From the NCBI GenBank assembly GCA_023701135.1, contig JAMPXP010000006.1, positions 62,001 through 126,000 of the forward strand: a DNA stretch of 64,000 bases, written 5' to 3'. The notes beneath the pieces were generated by a model, which saw only the letters and a program-made list of their open reading frames with translations, had not been told where the DNA came from and ran no database searches. This stretch comes from Desulfobacula sp. (GTDB lineage Bacteria > Desulfobacterota > Desulfobacteria > Desulfobacterales > Desulfobacteraceae). A program made the translations under genes and the position numbers. Below are positions 20,690 to 28,688 of the stretch, in pieces (position 1 is the first letter of the stretch; every line of letters starts with the position of its first letter).

Positions 20690-21334
20690 TTATACTCCTC
20701 TCTGGTCCGGGGTCCAGATGATTTTATGCTGCTGCAGGGACAGCCTTGCATGAAGATTGTCCTCAATGATCCGCCGGGCCAGGGCCTCGGGTGCGATAAG
20801 CCCCAAAACCGGGGACAGATGGATTTTTTTCTGGGGCATCCCGCTTAATTTCTGTTCAATCATGGCCTTGGCAAATTCATAATCTTCCACGGAGCCGATG
20901 ACGAATTTGATTTCATCCTCTTTGCCGAGATAATTCAGATTTTCCGGTAAGAAGGTATGGGATTCTTTGCTGGATGGGCATTTGACATCCACGATCTTGA
21001 TGCAGGCTTCCGGAACGTGCTGGATGCTGAGGCTGCCGTTGGTTTCCAGAAGCACCTGGTAGTGTTTTTCCAGGAGCAGGGCGATGAGGGCCGGGGTCGC
21101 CTCCTGAAGCAAGGGTTCCCCGCCCGTGATTTCAACCAGGTTGCAGTTATAGGCCCCGACCTTGTCCTGGATCTGTTCCAGGGTCATGGAATGGCATTCT
21201 TCTTCGGCATACCGGGTGTCGCACCAGGAACAATTGAGGTTGCAGCCCGAGAGCCGGACAAAGATACAGGGCAGGCCGGAAAAAGTGGATTCCCCCTGGA
21301 GGCTGTAAAAAATTTCACAGACATTCAGCCGCAT
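20690..21334 (-). CDS. queE: 7-carboxy-7-deazaguanine synthase (radical SAM)
   Basis: A 214-residue radical SAM enzyme that contracts 6-carboxytetrahydropterin to 7-carboxy-7-deazaguanine. Its cluster motif is CNLNCSWC (Cys31, Cys35, Cys38), with the substrate-loop motif FSLQGES-like YSLQGEST near residue 11 and the SAM-binding TGGEPLL. GGAGG lies ahead of the ATG, and the start abuts the queD stop with no gap, implying coupled translation. It lies between queD and queC. Confidence 0.96.
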   Translation of the reverse strand: MRLNVCEIFYSLQGESTFSGLPCIFVRLSGCNLNCSWCDTRYAEEECHSMTLEQIQDKVGAYNCNLVEITGGEPLLQEATPALIALLLEKHYQVLLETNGSLSIQHVPEACIKIVDVKCPSSKESHTFLPENLNYLGKEDEIKFVIGSVEDYEFAKAMIEQKLSGMPQKKIHLSPVLGLIAPEALARRIIEDNLHARLSLQQHKIIWTPDQRGV

Positions 21335-21715
21335 TTATTCCTCCCAATAGGCAGACCCGCATCCGGGGCTTTCAAATACCATGATCTTTTTAACCTTGGT
21401 CGATTCGGTGTTCAAGCGCAGCGAGAGTTCAATGAATAAGAATTTGGAAAGGTTTTCCGATGTCGGGTTGATGGCCCCGAATTCGGCGATATCGTTGAGA
21501 TTGGTGTGGTCCAGCTTGCTTAAGACATCCTTTAAAACCCCTTTCACATCCCGGAAATCAATGCCGATGCCGAGCTTGTTCAGTTTTCTGCACTGAATAT
21601 AGGCCTCGATGATCCAGTTGTGGCCGTGCAGGTTGGAACAATTCCCATCATAGCCCTTCAGCGCATGGGCTGCTGCAAAATGATCCTTTACATAAATTTC
21701 ATACACACCCGGCAT
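21335..21715 (-). CDS. queD: 6-carboxy-5,6,7,8-tetrahydropterin synthase
   Basis: A 126-residue enzyme of the PTPS family that forms 6-carboxytetrahydropterin, the first committed step toward queuosine. The zinc-binding His residues are in HFAAAHAL and LHGHNW, and the catalytic Cys is in GNCSNLHG. AAGGAGG precedes the ATG. It heads the queD-queE-queC operon. The last pathway step, queF, lies far away at 57.3 kb. No preQ1 riboswitch was recognised upstream. Confidence 0.96.
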   Translation of the reverse strand: MPGVYEIYVKDHFAAAHALKGYDGNCSNLHGHNWIIEAYIQCRKLNKLGIGIDFRDVKGVLKDVLSKLDHTNLNDIAEFGAINPTSENLSKFLFIELSLRLNTESTKVKKIMVFESPGCGSAYWEE

Positions 21716-22035
21716 AGGGCCTCCTTATCCCATCATTGATCCGAAAATATCACCCATAAACTTTGTTCTAAACCGGAATTGTCAAGGGGGGATAAAAAAA
21801 GCCCTTTTGGGTGTTGAATATTCCTTACCCTTTTTGGACCAGGCCGGCTAAAAATCCGGAAAACGGTTCTATATTCTTTCTTAAGCTTGCTTCTTCCAGG
21901 GCGGTCATATAATGATTCCGGGTGTCAAGTGGAATGACCGTCCATTAAAATTGAATATTTTTAGGTTTTTGTGTCCAGCGGTCTTTAGGTTATCCGGTTG
22001 TGTCGTTTTTAGGTTTTTGTGTTGCAGGAATGTTA
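21716..22035. other. 320-bp gene-free stretch between queD and the KAP gene
   Basis: No convincing gene. The half nearest queD presumably holds its promoter, but no clean -35/-10 pair stands out. The half nearest the KAP gene holds the insertion-sequence-like repeats annotated at 21930-22023. This marks one edge of the AT-richer KAP segment. Confidence 0.6.
21930..22023. repeat. Three 24-bp-spaced direct repeats; possible solo IS21-type end
   Basis: TTTAGG recurs at 21960, 21984 and 22008, exactly 24 bases apart. The first and third copies share the 17-base block TTTTTAGGTTTTTGTGT (21958-21974 and 22006-22022); the middle copy is degenerate (TTTAGGTTATCCGGTTGTGT). Just before them is TGTCAAGTGGAATGACCG (from 21930). 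IS21-family elements begin with TG and carry several imperfect internal repeats at each end where the transposase binds, so this looks like a lone end. No istA or istB gene is nearby. The family assignment is tentative. Confidence 0.4.
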
Positions 22036-23925
22036 TTAGCCGCCAACTTGTGGTGCTTCGAGTTTCGTCACGGCTTTTTTCAAATGCTCATCGATAACCA
22101 AGCCGATTGTGTGCTCACTCATCTTACCACTATGCTGTGTCTTTGCTTTTTCTAAGAGCAAAAGGATCTCTTTCAAAAAACCAACCTCACTGGTAAGTTT
22201 CCCGTTGAATCCATGGAATTTGTATCTTTCATCAAAAACATACGCAACAGTTCTTCTCTGATCCGGGGTTAGCTCAAGGAAAGCAGTTACGAAGTCAGAG
22301 GGAAGGATATAGGCAAGTATTGGGACCTCAGAAAATTTGTTATCCTCGTGGTTGCATAGAATCAAAGACCTACAGAATTTGTTCGTGTCTTCCTTCATTA
22401 GTTGGAGAAGATCTTTGGCCTCGGATGTGTAGCTTTCAAGGACGGCTTCCTCCTCTTTGTCCGAAATGTACTTGATAAGCCCTTTAAACATGTCATCATC
22501 CTTGGAATGAAAGCCAAGGCCACCCCATGATTCAGTATCTAATGCAAACAATCGTCTGGTATTTTGCTGCAATAGATGTCCATGTTGCTTAAGCTGATCT
22601 ACGTACTGCTTGGAAAACGCAAAAATTTCACCTTTAGATTCACGGTACAGGCCAATATCTGAAAGCCAAAGGAGTAAACCAGCCACATGTTTGACCACAC
22701 CTATTTCAGTGTATGTCTTGGCCCGCCATTCAGAGTCCACCTTTTCCAAGACATTCTCAAAATCGGAGTCGGGCAAGTCCCTTCCATGCCATAGTCTCAC
22801 CCAATTGGGCTGGTTTTCAGATTGAAAATATTTGCTGTTTCTGATAGCCGCTTCGATCTCCGCAGATGCAATGAATCCTTCATCAAACCAGGACTGCCAA
22901 AGGGATTCTTGAAATATAGTGTCGTACAAATCGACACCGGTATATTTTGTCCTGACATCCAGGTATTTTTGATATGGATTGGGCTCTTTTTTCCTCACCC
23001 CTATAGAAAAGTATAGACTGCTCCTGAATTTTGAGATTTCATTGGAGCAGATTGTGCCGCTCATGATCTCAAAAGAATAGACGAGAAACAAGGTCAAGAA
23101 ATGAGAGACAAACGCTTTATTGTTTGTAATGTCGTCGGGAAGTTTTACAAAAAGACGGTCGAAATCCCATAGTGCGTGCTTCAGGATTCTGAGATTTCTG
23201 TAGCTTGAGCTGTGATAAAGCAGAATTACAAGTGATTTGTTCTCATCAATCGCCTTTTTTGCTTTCTCACATTGAAGCTGAACGACAAAATGGCTGAGAG
23301 CTGGTGCTATTTCTGGCTTTATTTCAAAAGTCTTCCCAATAAGCTTTTCTTTAACTCGTCGGTACGCACTGAACTTTGATTCGTCTATCTTTTCTCTTTC
23401 CACAATCTCGTTTTCATTAGCGACGAGAATTACCTTGAATTCACCATGTTCGACAAATTTGTTAATGTATCCGAGGAGGTGACAGATTGGGATTGCACAT
23501 CGTTCAACGTCATCGAACACCAGCACTTTCCCTTCAGCGGATTTCAGTGAATCAAGGAATTTTTCGTTCGGAACGCCAACTGTAAGGGTTCCATCTGATT
23601 GACCATCGCTGTCAATGTCCACTTTTACCGTTGCCTTAAGTAAACCCTTAGTCAGCATTCCTAACAGTTTTACGCTCTTAGAAGCTAGCCACGGGTGCAA
23701 CTGCCTGAAGAATTCGCTTTCGATGTCCTCAACTGATGTGACTCCGTAGAGACTGACATAGAGATGCCCCTGGCCTTTATTCTGCAGTTCATTCAGACAT
23801 TCCTGAATGAACCATGATTTACCCGTACCCCATAATCCCTTGATGAGAACTGCATACTCGGGCGAACTGTTGAGGAGGCAATAGTAGGTGAGGAAATCAC
23901 GAATATGCTGATTATCAGATGCCAT
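22036..23925 (-). CDS. KAP-family P-loop NTPase
   Basis: A 629-residue protein with Walker A GLWGTGKS at residues 30-37, Walker B VLVFDDVER at about 135-142, and a following VILVANENE strand, the pattern of KAP P-loop NTPases. Beyond about residue 300 no domain is recognised. No clear membrane helix is visible, unlike many KAP proteins. Many KAP-type NTPases occur in variable or anti-phage loci, so a defence role is possible but not shown. Base composition is clearly richer in A+T than its neighbours. AAGGAGGG precedes the ATG. The gene stands alone, with repeat debris 13 bases past its stop, suggesting horizontal transfer. Confidence 0.82.
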   Translation of the reverse strand: MASDNQHIRDFLTYYCLLNSSPEYAVLIKGLWGTGKSWFIQECLNELQNKGQGHLYVSLYGVTSVEDIESEFFRQLHPWLASKSVKLLGMLTKGLLKATVKVDIDSDGQSDGTLTVGVPNEKFLDSLKSAEGKVLVFDDVERCAIPICHLLGYINKFVEHGEFKVILVANENEIVEREKIDESKFSAYRRVKEKLIGKTFEIKPEIAPALSHFVVQLQCEKAKKAIDENKSLVILLYHSSSYRNLRILKHALWDFDRLFVKLPDDITNNKAFVSHFLTLFLVYSFEIMSGTICSNEISKFRSSLYFSIGVRKKEPNPYQKYLDVRTKYTGVDLYDTIFQESLWQSWFDEGFIASAEIEAAIRNSKYFQSENQPNWVRLWHGRDLPDSDFENVLEKVDSEWRAKTYTEIGVVKHVAGLLLWLSDIGLYRESKGEIFAFSKQYVDQLKQHGHLLQQNTRRLFALDTESWGGLGFHSKDDDMFKGLIKYISDKEEEAVLESYTSEAKDLLQLMKEDTNKFCRSLILCNHEDNKFSEVPILAYILPSDFVTAFLELTPDQRRTVAYVFDERYKFHGFNGKLTSEVGFLKEILLLLEKAKTQHSGKMSEHTIGLVIDEHLKKAVTKLEAPQVGG

Positions 23926-24232
23926 AGCTAAGCTACCCTCCTTGTTGGCTAATCGGCCGCCGGATCACCTGTTGACCGAGGCCAAATTTATTTGGCTGAA
24001 CAAATAATTATACAGACCTGTATCTCCCAGGATTTCGAATGATATCCGGCCAATCAATTGAACAGTGGATCGATAAATTCCATATCACTGATTTCTTCGA
24101 CCTGCAAATTTTAAAAGCATCTTTATACATCCCAAATTGGGCCGATAAAAGCCCATCAAATGTAAGGGTCTGCGCCAAAGCCCGGAGATTGATGCTGACT
24201 GTTAAACGGCCCCCAGTATCCGGAAGACAGGC
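23926..24232. other. 307-bp gene-free stretch upstream of the KAP gene
   Basis: Holds the presumed promoter of the KAP gene and the downstream side of the flavin-reductase gene. A 69-codon frame at 24039-24248 has no ribosome site or family resemblance and is not called. No terminal inverted repeat matching the other flank at 21.9-22.0 kb was seen. Confidence 0.6.
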
Positions 24233-24736
24233 CTATTCCGTCTTGTAACAGGCGGTGATTTCACCAAAATACAGGGTATGATAGTCCTTGTCCGAATAGA
24301 GGCTGCCGTCATAGGCTGCATCCAGAAATTTTGGGTCCATGGCGGTTTTGTAGACGATTCTGCATTCAAAATGATAGCCCGGAATATCAATGACCGGGGA
24401 GGCCACGGTTTTTCCGGGGACGGTTTTCAGGTTGCATTCCTTGAATTTGTCAAAGTCCTTGCCGGATTTGGTTCCGCAGAACAGGACCTCTTTTTTATAA
24501 TCCGAGGTGGGAACACTCACCGTGAAATGATCTGTTTTTTCGATAACGCCAAAGGTGTGGCGGGATTTGCGGACCGCCACCATGAGCACGTCTTTTCTCC
24601 AGATATGGCCCATGGTGGCCCATCCGATGGTCATGGTGTTCACGGCGTCGCCTGCTTTTACCGTGAGAAAAGCGCCTTTTTTGATGATTTCCATTGCCTC
24701 TTTGGCAATGTCCATTGGTGATGTTATTTCCGTCAT
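24233..24736 (-). CDS. Flavin reductase family protein
   Basis: A 167-residue FMN-binding split-barrel protein of the flavin reductase-like family. Visible marks are the N-terminal FLTVKAGDAVNTMTIGW, the flavin-contact segment VAVRKSRHT, FTVSVP, and FCGTKSGKD. Such small cytoplasmic proteins bind FMN and are often NAD(P)H-dependent reductases of unknown partner in anaerobes. AAGGA precedes the ATG. It is followed upstream by the MBL-fold gene on the same strand, 34 bases away, so the two may be co-transcribed. Confidence 0.87.
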   Translation of the reverse strand: MTEITSPMDIAKEAMEIIKKGAFLTVKAGDAVNTMTIGWATMGHIWRKDVLMVAVRKSRHTFGVIEKTDHFTVSVPTSDYKKEVLFCGTKSGKDFDKFKECNLKTVPGKTVASPVIDIPGYHFECRIVYKTAMDPKFLDAAYDGSLYSDKDYHTLYFGEITACYKTE

Positions 24737-24770
24737 GGGATGTCCTTTATGTATGGGTTACAAATGGTCT

Positions 24771-25424
24771 TCAGGGCCGGTTCCGGCCCTTGTGGTCTTC
24801 AATATAGCTTCTGACCCGGCTGGCCGGCTGAAAAATGCCGTAATGGCCTTCGCACAGGATATCGGCCTGTAAATTCAGCAGTTTTTGCATGGACCGCTGA
24901 TAAGCCTCCAGGTCGGATAAAAAATGCGGATCAAAGGGGCCGTGGAGGTCCTGGCCGAACAAAACCTTTTTGCCCTCCGATTCAACCAGGACCGATATTG
25001 ATCCGGGTGTATGGCCCGGCGTGTGGATGCAGTGGAAATCGTATGCGCCTATCCTGAGAACCGTGTCTGATTGGAATCGTTGGTACAGCTTGACGGGCTC
25101 ATAGGTCAGGCCGTACCAGGAGGCGGCGGTCCGCCCGTCACGGCCGGGTTCTTCAATGGGAACGGCGTCGGATTCATGGGCATAGAACCGGAGGTCCGGC
25201 AATTCCCGGCTTAATGCGGCGCAGATAGCGGTATGGTCGATATGGCAATGGGTCAGGATGCAGTGCCGGATATCCTCGAACCGAAGCCCGTGGTCGTTAA
25301 TCCTTAGGATCATGTCAAGGTCCATGCCTGCATCAATGAGAACCAGCCCCTGGCCGCTGTCCACCAGATAAACCGAGCACTCGTTGTCGCCCACATGGTA
25401 GATGTTTTTAAGAATCTGCTCCAT
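24771..25424 (-). CDS. MBL-fold metallo-hydrolase
   Basis: A 217-residue metallo-beta-lactamase-fold hydrolase. The metal motif HCHIDH sits near residue 60, with further ligands in HTPGHTPGS near 145 and the final GHYG near 195. It resembles glyoxalase II-type hydrolases, but the substrate is not identifiable. ATG 25424 is used because it begins at the domain start (MEQILKNIYHVG); upstream codons to 25481 lie in a terminator-like region. The flavin-reductase gene lies downstream on the same strand. Confidence 0.88.
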   Translation of the reverse strand: MEQILKNIYHVGDNECSVYLVDSGQGLVLIDAGMDLDMILRINDHGLRFEDIRHCILTHCHIDHTAICAALSRELPDLRFYAHESDAVPIEEPGRDGRTAASWYGLTYEPVKLYQRFQSDTVLRIGAYDFHCIHTPGHTPGSISVLVESEGKKVLFGQDLHGPFDPHFLSDLEAYQRSMQKLLNLQADILCEGHYGIFQPASRVRSYIEDHKGRNRP

Positions 25425-25483
25425 GGATAAGCGAATAATCGATTTTTGACCTGCCGTCAAGCCGGAAACACGGCATCCCAAAC

Positions 25484-25523
25484 AAAAAAGCCGGTCACCA
25501 TGGGATCACCATGAGTACCGGCC
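25484..25523 (-). terminator. Rho-independent terminator after tRNA-Met
   Basis: On the minus strand, GCCGGT pairs with ACCGGC, with an inner CATGG/CCATG pairing, and is followed directly by six T residues. It lies just past the tRNA 3' end and ahead of the MBL-fold gene, so it should stop transcription of the tRNA. Confidence 0.75.
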
Positions 25524-25535
25524 CTTGTATAAGCT

Positions 25536-25612
25536 TGGTAGCGACGCAGGGAATTGAACCCCGGACCCTGCGGATATGAGCCGCATGCTCTGACCATCTG
25601 AGCTACGTCGCC
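25536..25612 (-). tRNA. tRNA-Met (anticodon CAU)
   Basis: A 77-base cloverleaf including an encoded CCA end. The acceptor arms are GGCGACG and CGTCGCT, the D-arm is GCTCAGATGGTCAGAGC, and the anticodon stem TGCGG/CCGCA encloses loop CTCATAT with anticodon CAT (25576-25578). The T-arm holds GGTTCAATTCC. The sequence resembles elongator tRNA-Met; a tRNA-Ile with modified CAU cannot be fully excluded. A terminator follows. Confidence 0.95.
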
Positions 25613-25670
25613 ATGAACCAAAAACCCGGCAAAATTACCACAGGAAAACGTTTATTGTCAATATGTATTT

Positions 25671-27122
25671 TTAGTTCCCTGTCGCTTTCTCAAATCCCAC
25701 CACCTTGACATTGAAATTCTGAAGTTTTTCAGGGAGGTCTGAAAAGACGATCATAAAGGGAACCCCGGCCCCGGGTTTGATATTCATATTGGAATTATGG
25801 GCTCCTTCCTTGACTTCCAGAAGCTTCATGATTTCGGCAAGCTTTCCGGATTTCAGCATTTCCTCCGTGATGATGTTCCCACAGAAGGCCTTTTGGATTT
25901 TAGCCGCCGGGATTTCCTTGGTGGATAAGGTTCCCTGAACTTCAATATGGTTGAAGACAAGGCCGGAAGGATTGTCCACCCGACCTGTAATCACAAACAG
26001 GGTGCCGGAGGCGGTATTGGAAACAAATCTGCCGTTCACGCTGCTTTCATTGGGGACCGGTTTTGCGTCCTTGGCGGCTGAATCCGCATGGCCCAGGTAT
26101 TTTTCAAGGAAAGGAACCTTGAAACCAGACAGATGGGGAATTTTGTATCCGGTCATGATGCTGGCCACATAGGCCCCGGCCGTCAAAAAGAAGATCAGCA
26201 CCAGCAGTAGAACAGGCAGGCTGAGAACGGATTTTTTCTTCCGTCTGGATCTTCTTTCAGGCAGGTCCATCAAGGGAGCGGATTTTTCCAGGAGGGATTT
26301 TTCTTTTACCGGGTCTTTTTGATCCGGTTCTTCTTCGACGGATTCTTCTCCGATAAGGTCTTCCTCATCCGGCGTCTCATCCGGTTCAGTGTCCTGTTCC
26401 AGGACGGCGTCGTATTCTGAAAAATCATCTTCCGGGGAGAGCTCATCCAAATTTTTTTCAGAATCCGTTTGCTCAAGGGTGAGGGTCTCTCCTTCCTCAA
26501 GGATGTCCAGGCCGGGTTCGTCCGGGGCAATGGAAAGGCCGTCATCCTCTTCCATATCAAATTCCAGTTCGAATTCATCATCTTCTTTTTTGGTCACGTC
26601 TTCTTCTGCCGGGGGACCTTCCGCTTCCCCGGACGGGCCGGGGTCATCAAAATCCATTTCCAGGAAATCGGTATCCTCTTCGATTTTGAGGTCGGGTTCG
26701 ATTTCATCCATGTCGAGGGTGAGGTCTTCCGGCTCATCTTTCAGGGATTCAAATTCAATTCCGTCAAAGTCGGTGTCCTGATGTTCATCCGCCTCAATGG
26801 TAATATCTTCTGAAATGTCATCGGCTTCAAATTCAAATTGGTCCTGATCCGGTTCGTTTTCACCGTCTCCGCCATTCAGATCAAATTCATTCTCGTCAAA
26901 GGAAAATTCCTGGTCTTCCATTTCAAAATCAGGGATGTCGGCCAGGGCCGGGGCGGAATCAAAATCCGCCACAGGGGCAGCGGGCTGTTCCGGTTCCCGG
27001 GGCAGGGGATAGGCTGTGAAAATATCTTTGCAGACAGAACAACGCACCTTTGAACCGTTTTCTGCGACAAGAGAATCATCAAGGGTGAAACGGGTTGAGC
27101 ATTTATTACAGGTAATAATCAT
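25671..27122 (-). CDS. Zinc-ribbon, acidic, single-pass membrane protein with DUF3426 domain
   Basis: A 483-residue protein. The N-terminus is an MJ0042-type zinc ribbon (CNKC near residue 5, CSVCKDIF near 28). Residues from about 60 to 285 are extremely acidic and low in complexity. A basic segment (RRSRRKKKS) precedes one membrane helix near residue 300-322. The C-terminal 150 residues resemble DUF3426 (FVITGRVDNPSG, AYCGN-like AFCGN). The function of the family is unknown. The topology suggests a cytoplasmic zinc ribbon and an outside DUF3426 domain. AGGGGAG precedes the ATG. Confidence 0.85.
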   Translation of the reverse strand: MIITCNKCSTRFTLDDSLVAENGSKVRCSVCKDIFTAYPLPREPEQPAAPVADFDSAPALADIPDFEMEDQEFSFDENEFDLNGGDGENEPDQDQFEFEADDISEDITIEADEHQDTDFDGIEFESLKDEPEDLTLDMDEIEPDLKIEEDTDFLEMDFDDPGPSGEAEGPPAEEDVTKKEDDEFELEFDMEEDDGLSIAPDEPGLDILEEGETLTLEQTDSEKNLDELSPEDDFSEYDAVLEQDTEPDETPDEEDLIGEESVEEEPDQKDPVKEKSLLEKSAPLMDLPERRSRRKKKSVLSLPVLLLVLIFFLTAGAYVASIMTGYKIPHLSGFKVPFLEKYLGHADSAAKDAKPVPNESSVNGRFVSNTASGTLFVITGRVDNPSGLVFNHIEVQGTLSTKEIPAAKIQKAFCGNIITEEMLKSGKLAEIMKLLEVKEGAHNSNMNIKPGAGVPFMIVFSDLPEKLQNFNVKVVGFEKATGN

Positions 27123-27148
27123 TGGGCTCCCCTTATTCTAAAGTTTTT

Positions 27149-27664
27149 CTAAAGCTTCAGGTCATAGATGGCAGGAAGGTTTCTATATTTTTCATTATAG
27201 TCCAGTCCATACCCGACAATAAACCCTTTTTCAAGGGAAAAACATGAATAATCCACATCAATTTTTACATTACGCCGCTCATGTTTGTCAATCAGGGTGC
27301 AGATTTTAATGGAGCGGGGGTTTAAGGATGCCATGGACTCAATGATTTTGATAAGGGTCTGGCCGGTGTCGACGATATCTTCCACAAGAAGGACGTCCCG
27401 GTTTTCCAGGTTCAGGTCCGGTTTTTTGGTAAACACCAGGTTGCCGGTGGAGGACGTCCCCTGGTAGGAAGAGGCGCCGATGAGATCGATTTCGTGGTCA
27501 ATGGTGATTTTCCGGGAGAGGTCTGCAAGGAAAATAAAGGACCCCTTCAGTATCCCGACCAGCACCAGATCTTTTGCTTGATAGTCAAGGGAAATCCGTT
27601 GACCTGTTTTTTGAATCTGATCCTGGATGTCCTGTTCAGATATCAGGGGAATGAATTCAGGCAT
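27149..27664 (-). CDS. hpt: Hypoxanthine phosphoribosyltransferase
   Basis: A 171-residue purine-salvage enzyme that joins hypoxanthine (or guanine) to PRPP. It shows VGILKGSFIF near residue 37, the PRPP-binding loop LLVEDIVDTGQTL near residue 95, and the C-terminal YGLDYNEKYRNLP. The ATG at 27664 gives the standard length; the frame is open into the dnaJ-like gene upstream, which ends 8 bases before it. It probably shares that transcript. Confidence 0.95.
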   Translation of the reverse strand: MPEFIPLISEQDIQDQIQKTGQRISLDYQAKDLVLVGILKGSFIFLADLSRKITIDHEIDLIGASSYQGTSSTGNLVFTKKPDLNLENRDVLLVEDIVDTGQTLIKIIESMASLNPRSIKICTLIDKHERRNVKIDVDYSCFSLEKGFIVGYGLDYNEKYRNLPAIYDLKL

Positions 27665-27672
27665 ATTATGGG

Positions 27673-28614
27673 TTATAATCCTGTTTTTTGAAGTTGTCGG
27701 ATAATCTCTTGCTGCTTGGCCGTCAATTCCTTGGGCATGGTGATATTGACCACCACAAAGAGATCGCCGCAACCATCTCCTTTCATCTGGGGAATCCCCC
27801 GGCCGGGGATACGCATTTTGGCTTTATGGTTGGTGCCGGCCGGGACCTTCAGGCTGAGGGTCGTTCCGCCGGGAGCCGTCACTTCCAGCGTGTCCCCCAG
27901 CAGGGCGCCGGTGAGGGGCACCTGTTTTGAAACCAGCACATCATTGCCTTCAACCGTAATGCCGTCTGAAGGGATAAGCCTGGCCCGGATATAGAGGTTG
28001 CCTGCCGGGCCGTTGTTGGGGCTCATCTCTCCCTTTCCGGCCAGCCGGATTTTTTTGCCTTCGGTCAGGCCCTTGGGGATATTTACCTCAATGGCCTTGG
28101 TGCTGCCGTCCTGGCTGATGGTGATGGTCTTTTTGGTGCCGTTCATGATTTCCTGGAGGGTCAGGGGGATCTCGTATTCAATGTCCTTCCCCTTGGCCGG
28201 GGGTCTTTGCCTCTGGCTGAAACCGGCCTGGCCGCCACCCTGGAAAAACGGGTTGCCGCCCATGCCGGAGAAACCGCCTTGCCGTCCGCCCCTTCCAAAG
28301 GAGGCCCCTCCCATGGATCCGCCGAAGCCGAATTCCTTTAAAATATCACCCAGGTCAAAATTCCGGAAAATGTCTTCCTGGGAAAACCGCTGCTGGAAAC
28401 CGGCCGACCCGTAAGTGTCATACTGGCTTTTTTTCTCGGGGTCGCTCAGGACGGCATAGGCTTCACTGATTTTTTTAAATTTTTCTTCCAGCGATTTGTC
28501 CCCCTTTGTTTTGTCGGGGTGATATTTCATGGCAAGCTTTCGATAGGCTTTTTTAATTTCCGCTGCATCGGCATTTTTTTCAATGCCTAAAATTTTGTAA
28601 TAATCATCGGCCAT
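27673..28614 (-). CDS. DnaJ-class co-chaperone (CbpA-like)
   Basis: A 313-residue co-chaperone of Hsp70. The J domain spans residues 1-70 with HPD in MKYHPDKTKG. A long Gly/Phe/Gln-rich linker (about 100-145) follows, then two C-terminal substrate-binding beta domains. The four-repeat zinc finger of true DnaJ is absent, so this is a class B protein of the CbpA type. It lies upstream of hpt on the same strand and downstream of mnmG. Confidence 0.93.
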   Translation of the reverse strand: MADDYYKILGIEKNADAAEIKKAYRKLAMKYHPDKTKGDKSLEEKFKKISEAYAVLSDPEKKSQYDTYGSAGFQQRFSQEDIFRNFDLGDILKEFGFGGSMGGASFGRGGRQGGFSGMGGNPFFQGGGQAGFSQRQRPPAKGKDIEYEIPLTLQEIMNGTKKTITISQDGSTKAIEVNIPKGLTEGKKIRLAGKGEMSPNNGPAGNLYIRARLIPSDGITVEGNDVLVSKQVPLTGALLGDTLEVTAPGGTTLSLKVPAGTNHKAKMRIPGRGIPQMKGDGCGDLFVVVNITMPKELTAKQQEIIRQLQKTGL

Positions 28615-28688
28615 AGCTGATTTCCTTTACCCATATAAATCCAATTCATTTATTTTTGTTTATTATAGTAAGTTTGAATCCTTTCAAG

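Noticed and set aside
24039-24248. 69-codon plus-strand frame between the KAP and flavin-reductase genes
   Set aside because: No ribosome site, no family resemblance, and it runs into the end of the flavin-reductase gene.
26389-26813. Ser- and Phe-rich frames opposite the DUF3426 gene
   Set aside because: They are antisense shadows of the acidic low-complexity segment, not independent genes.
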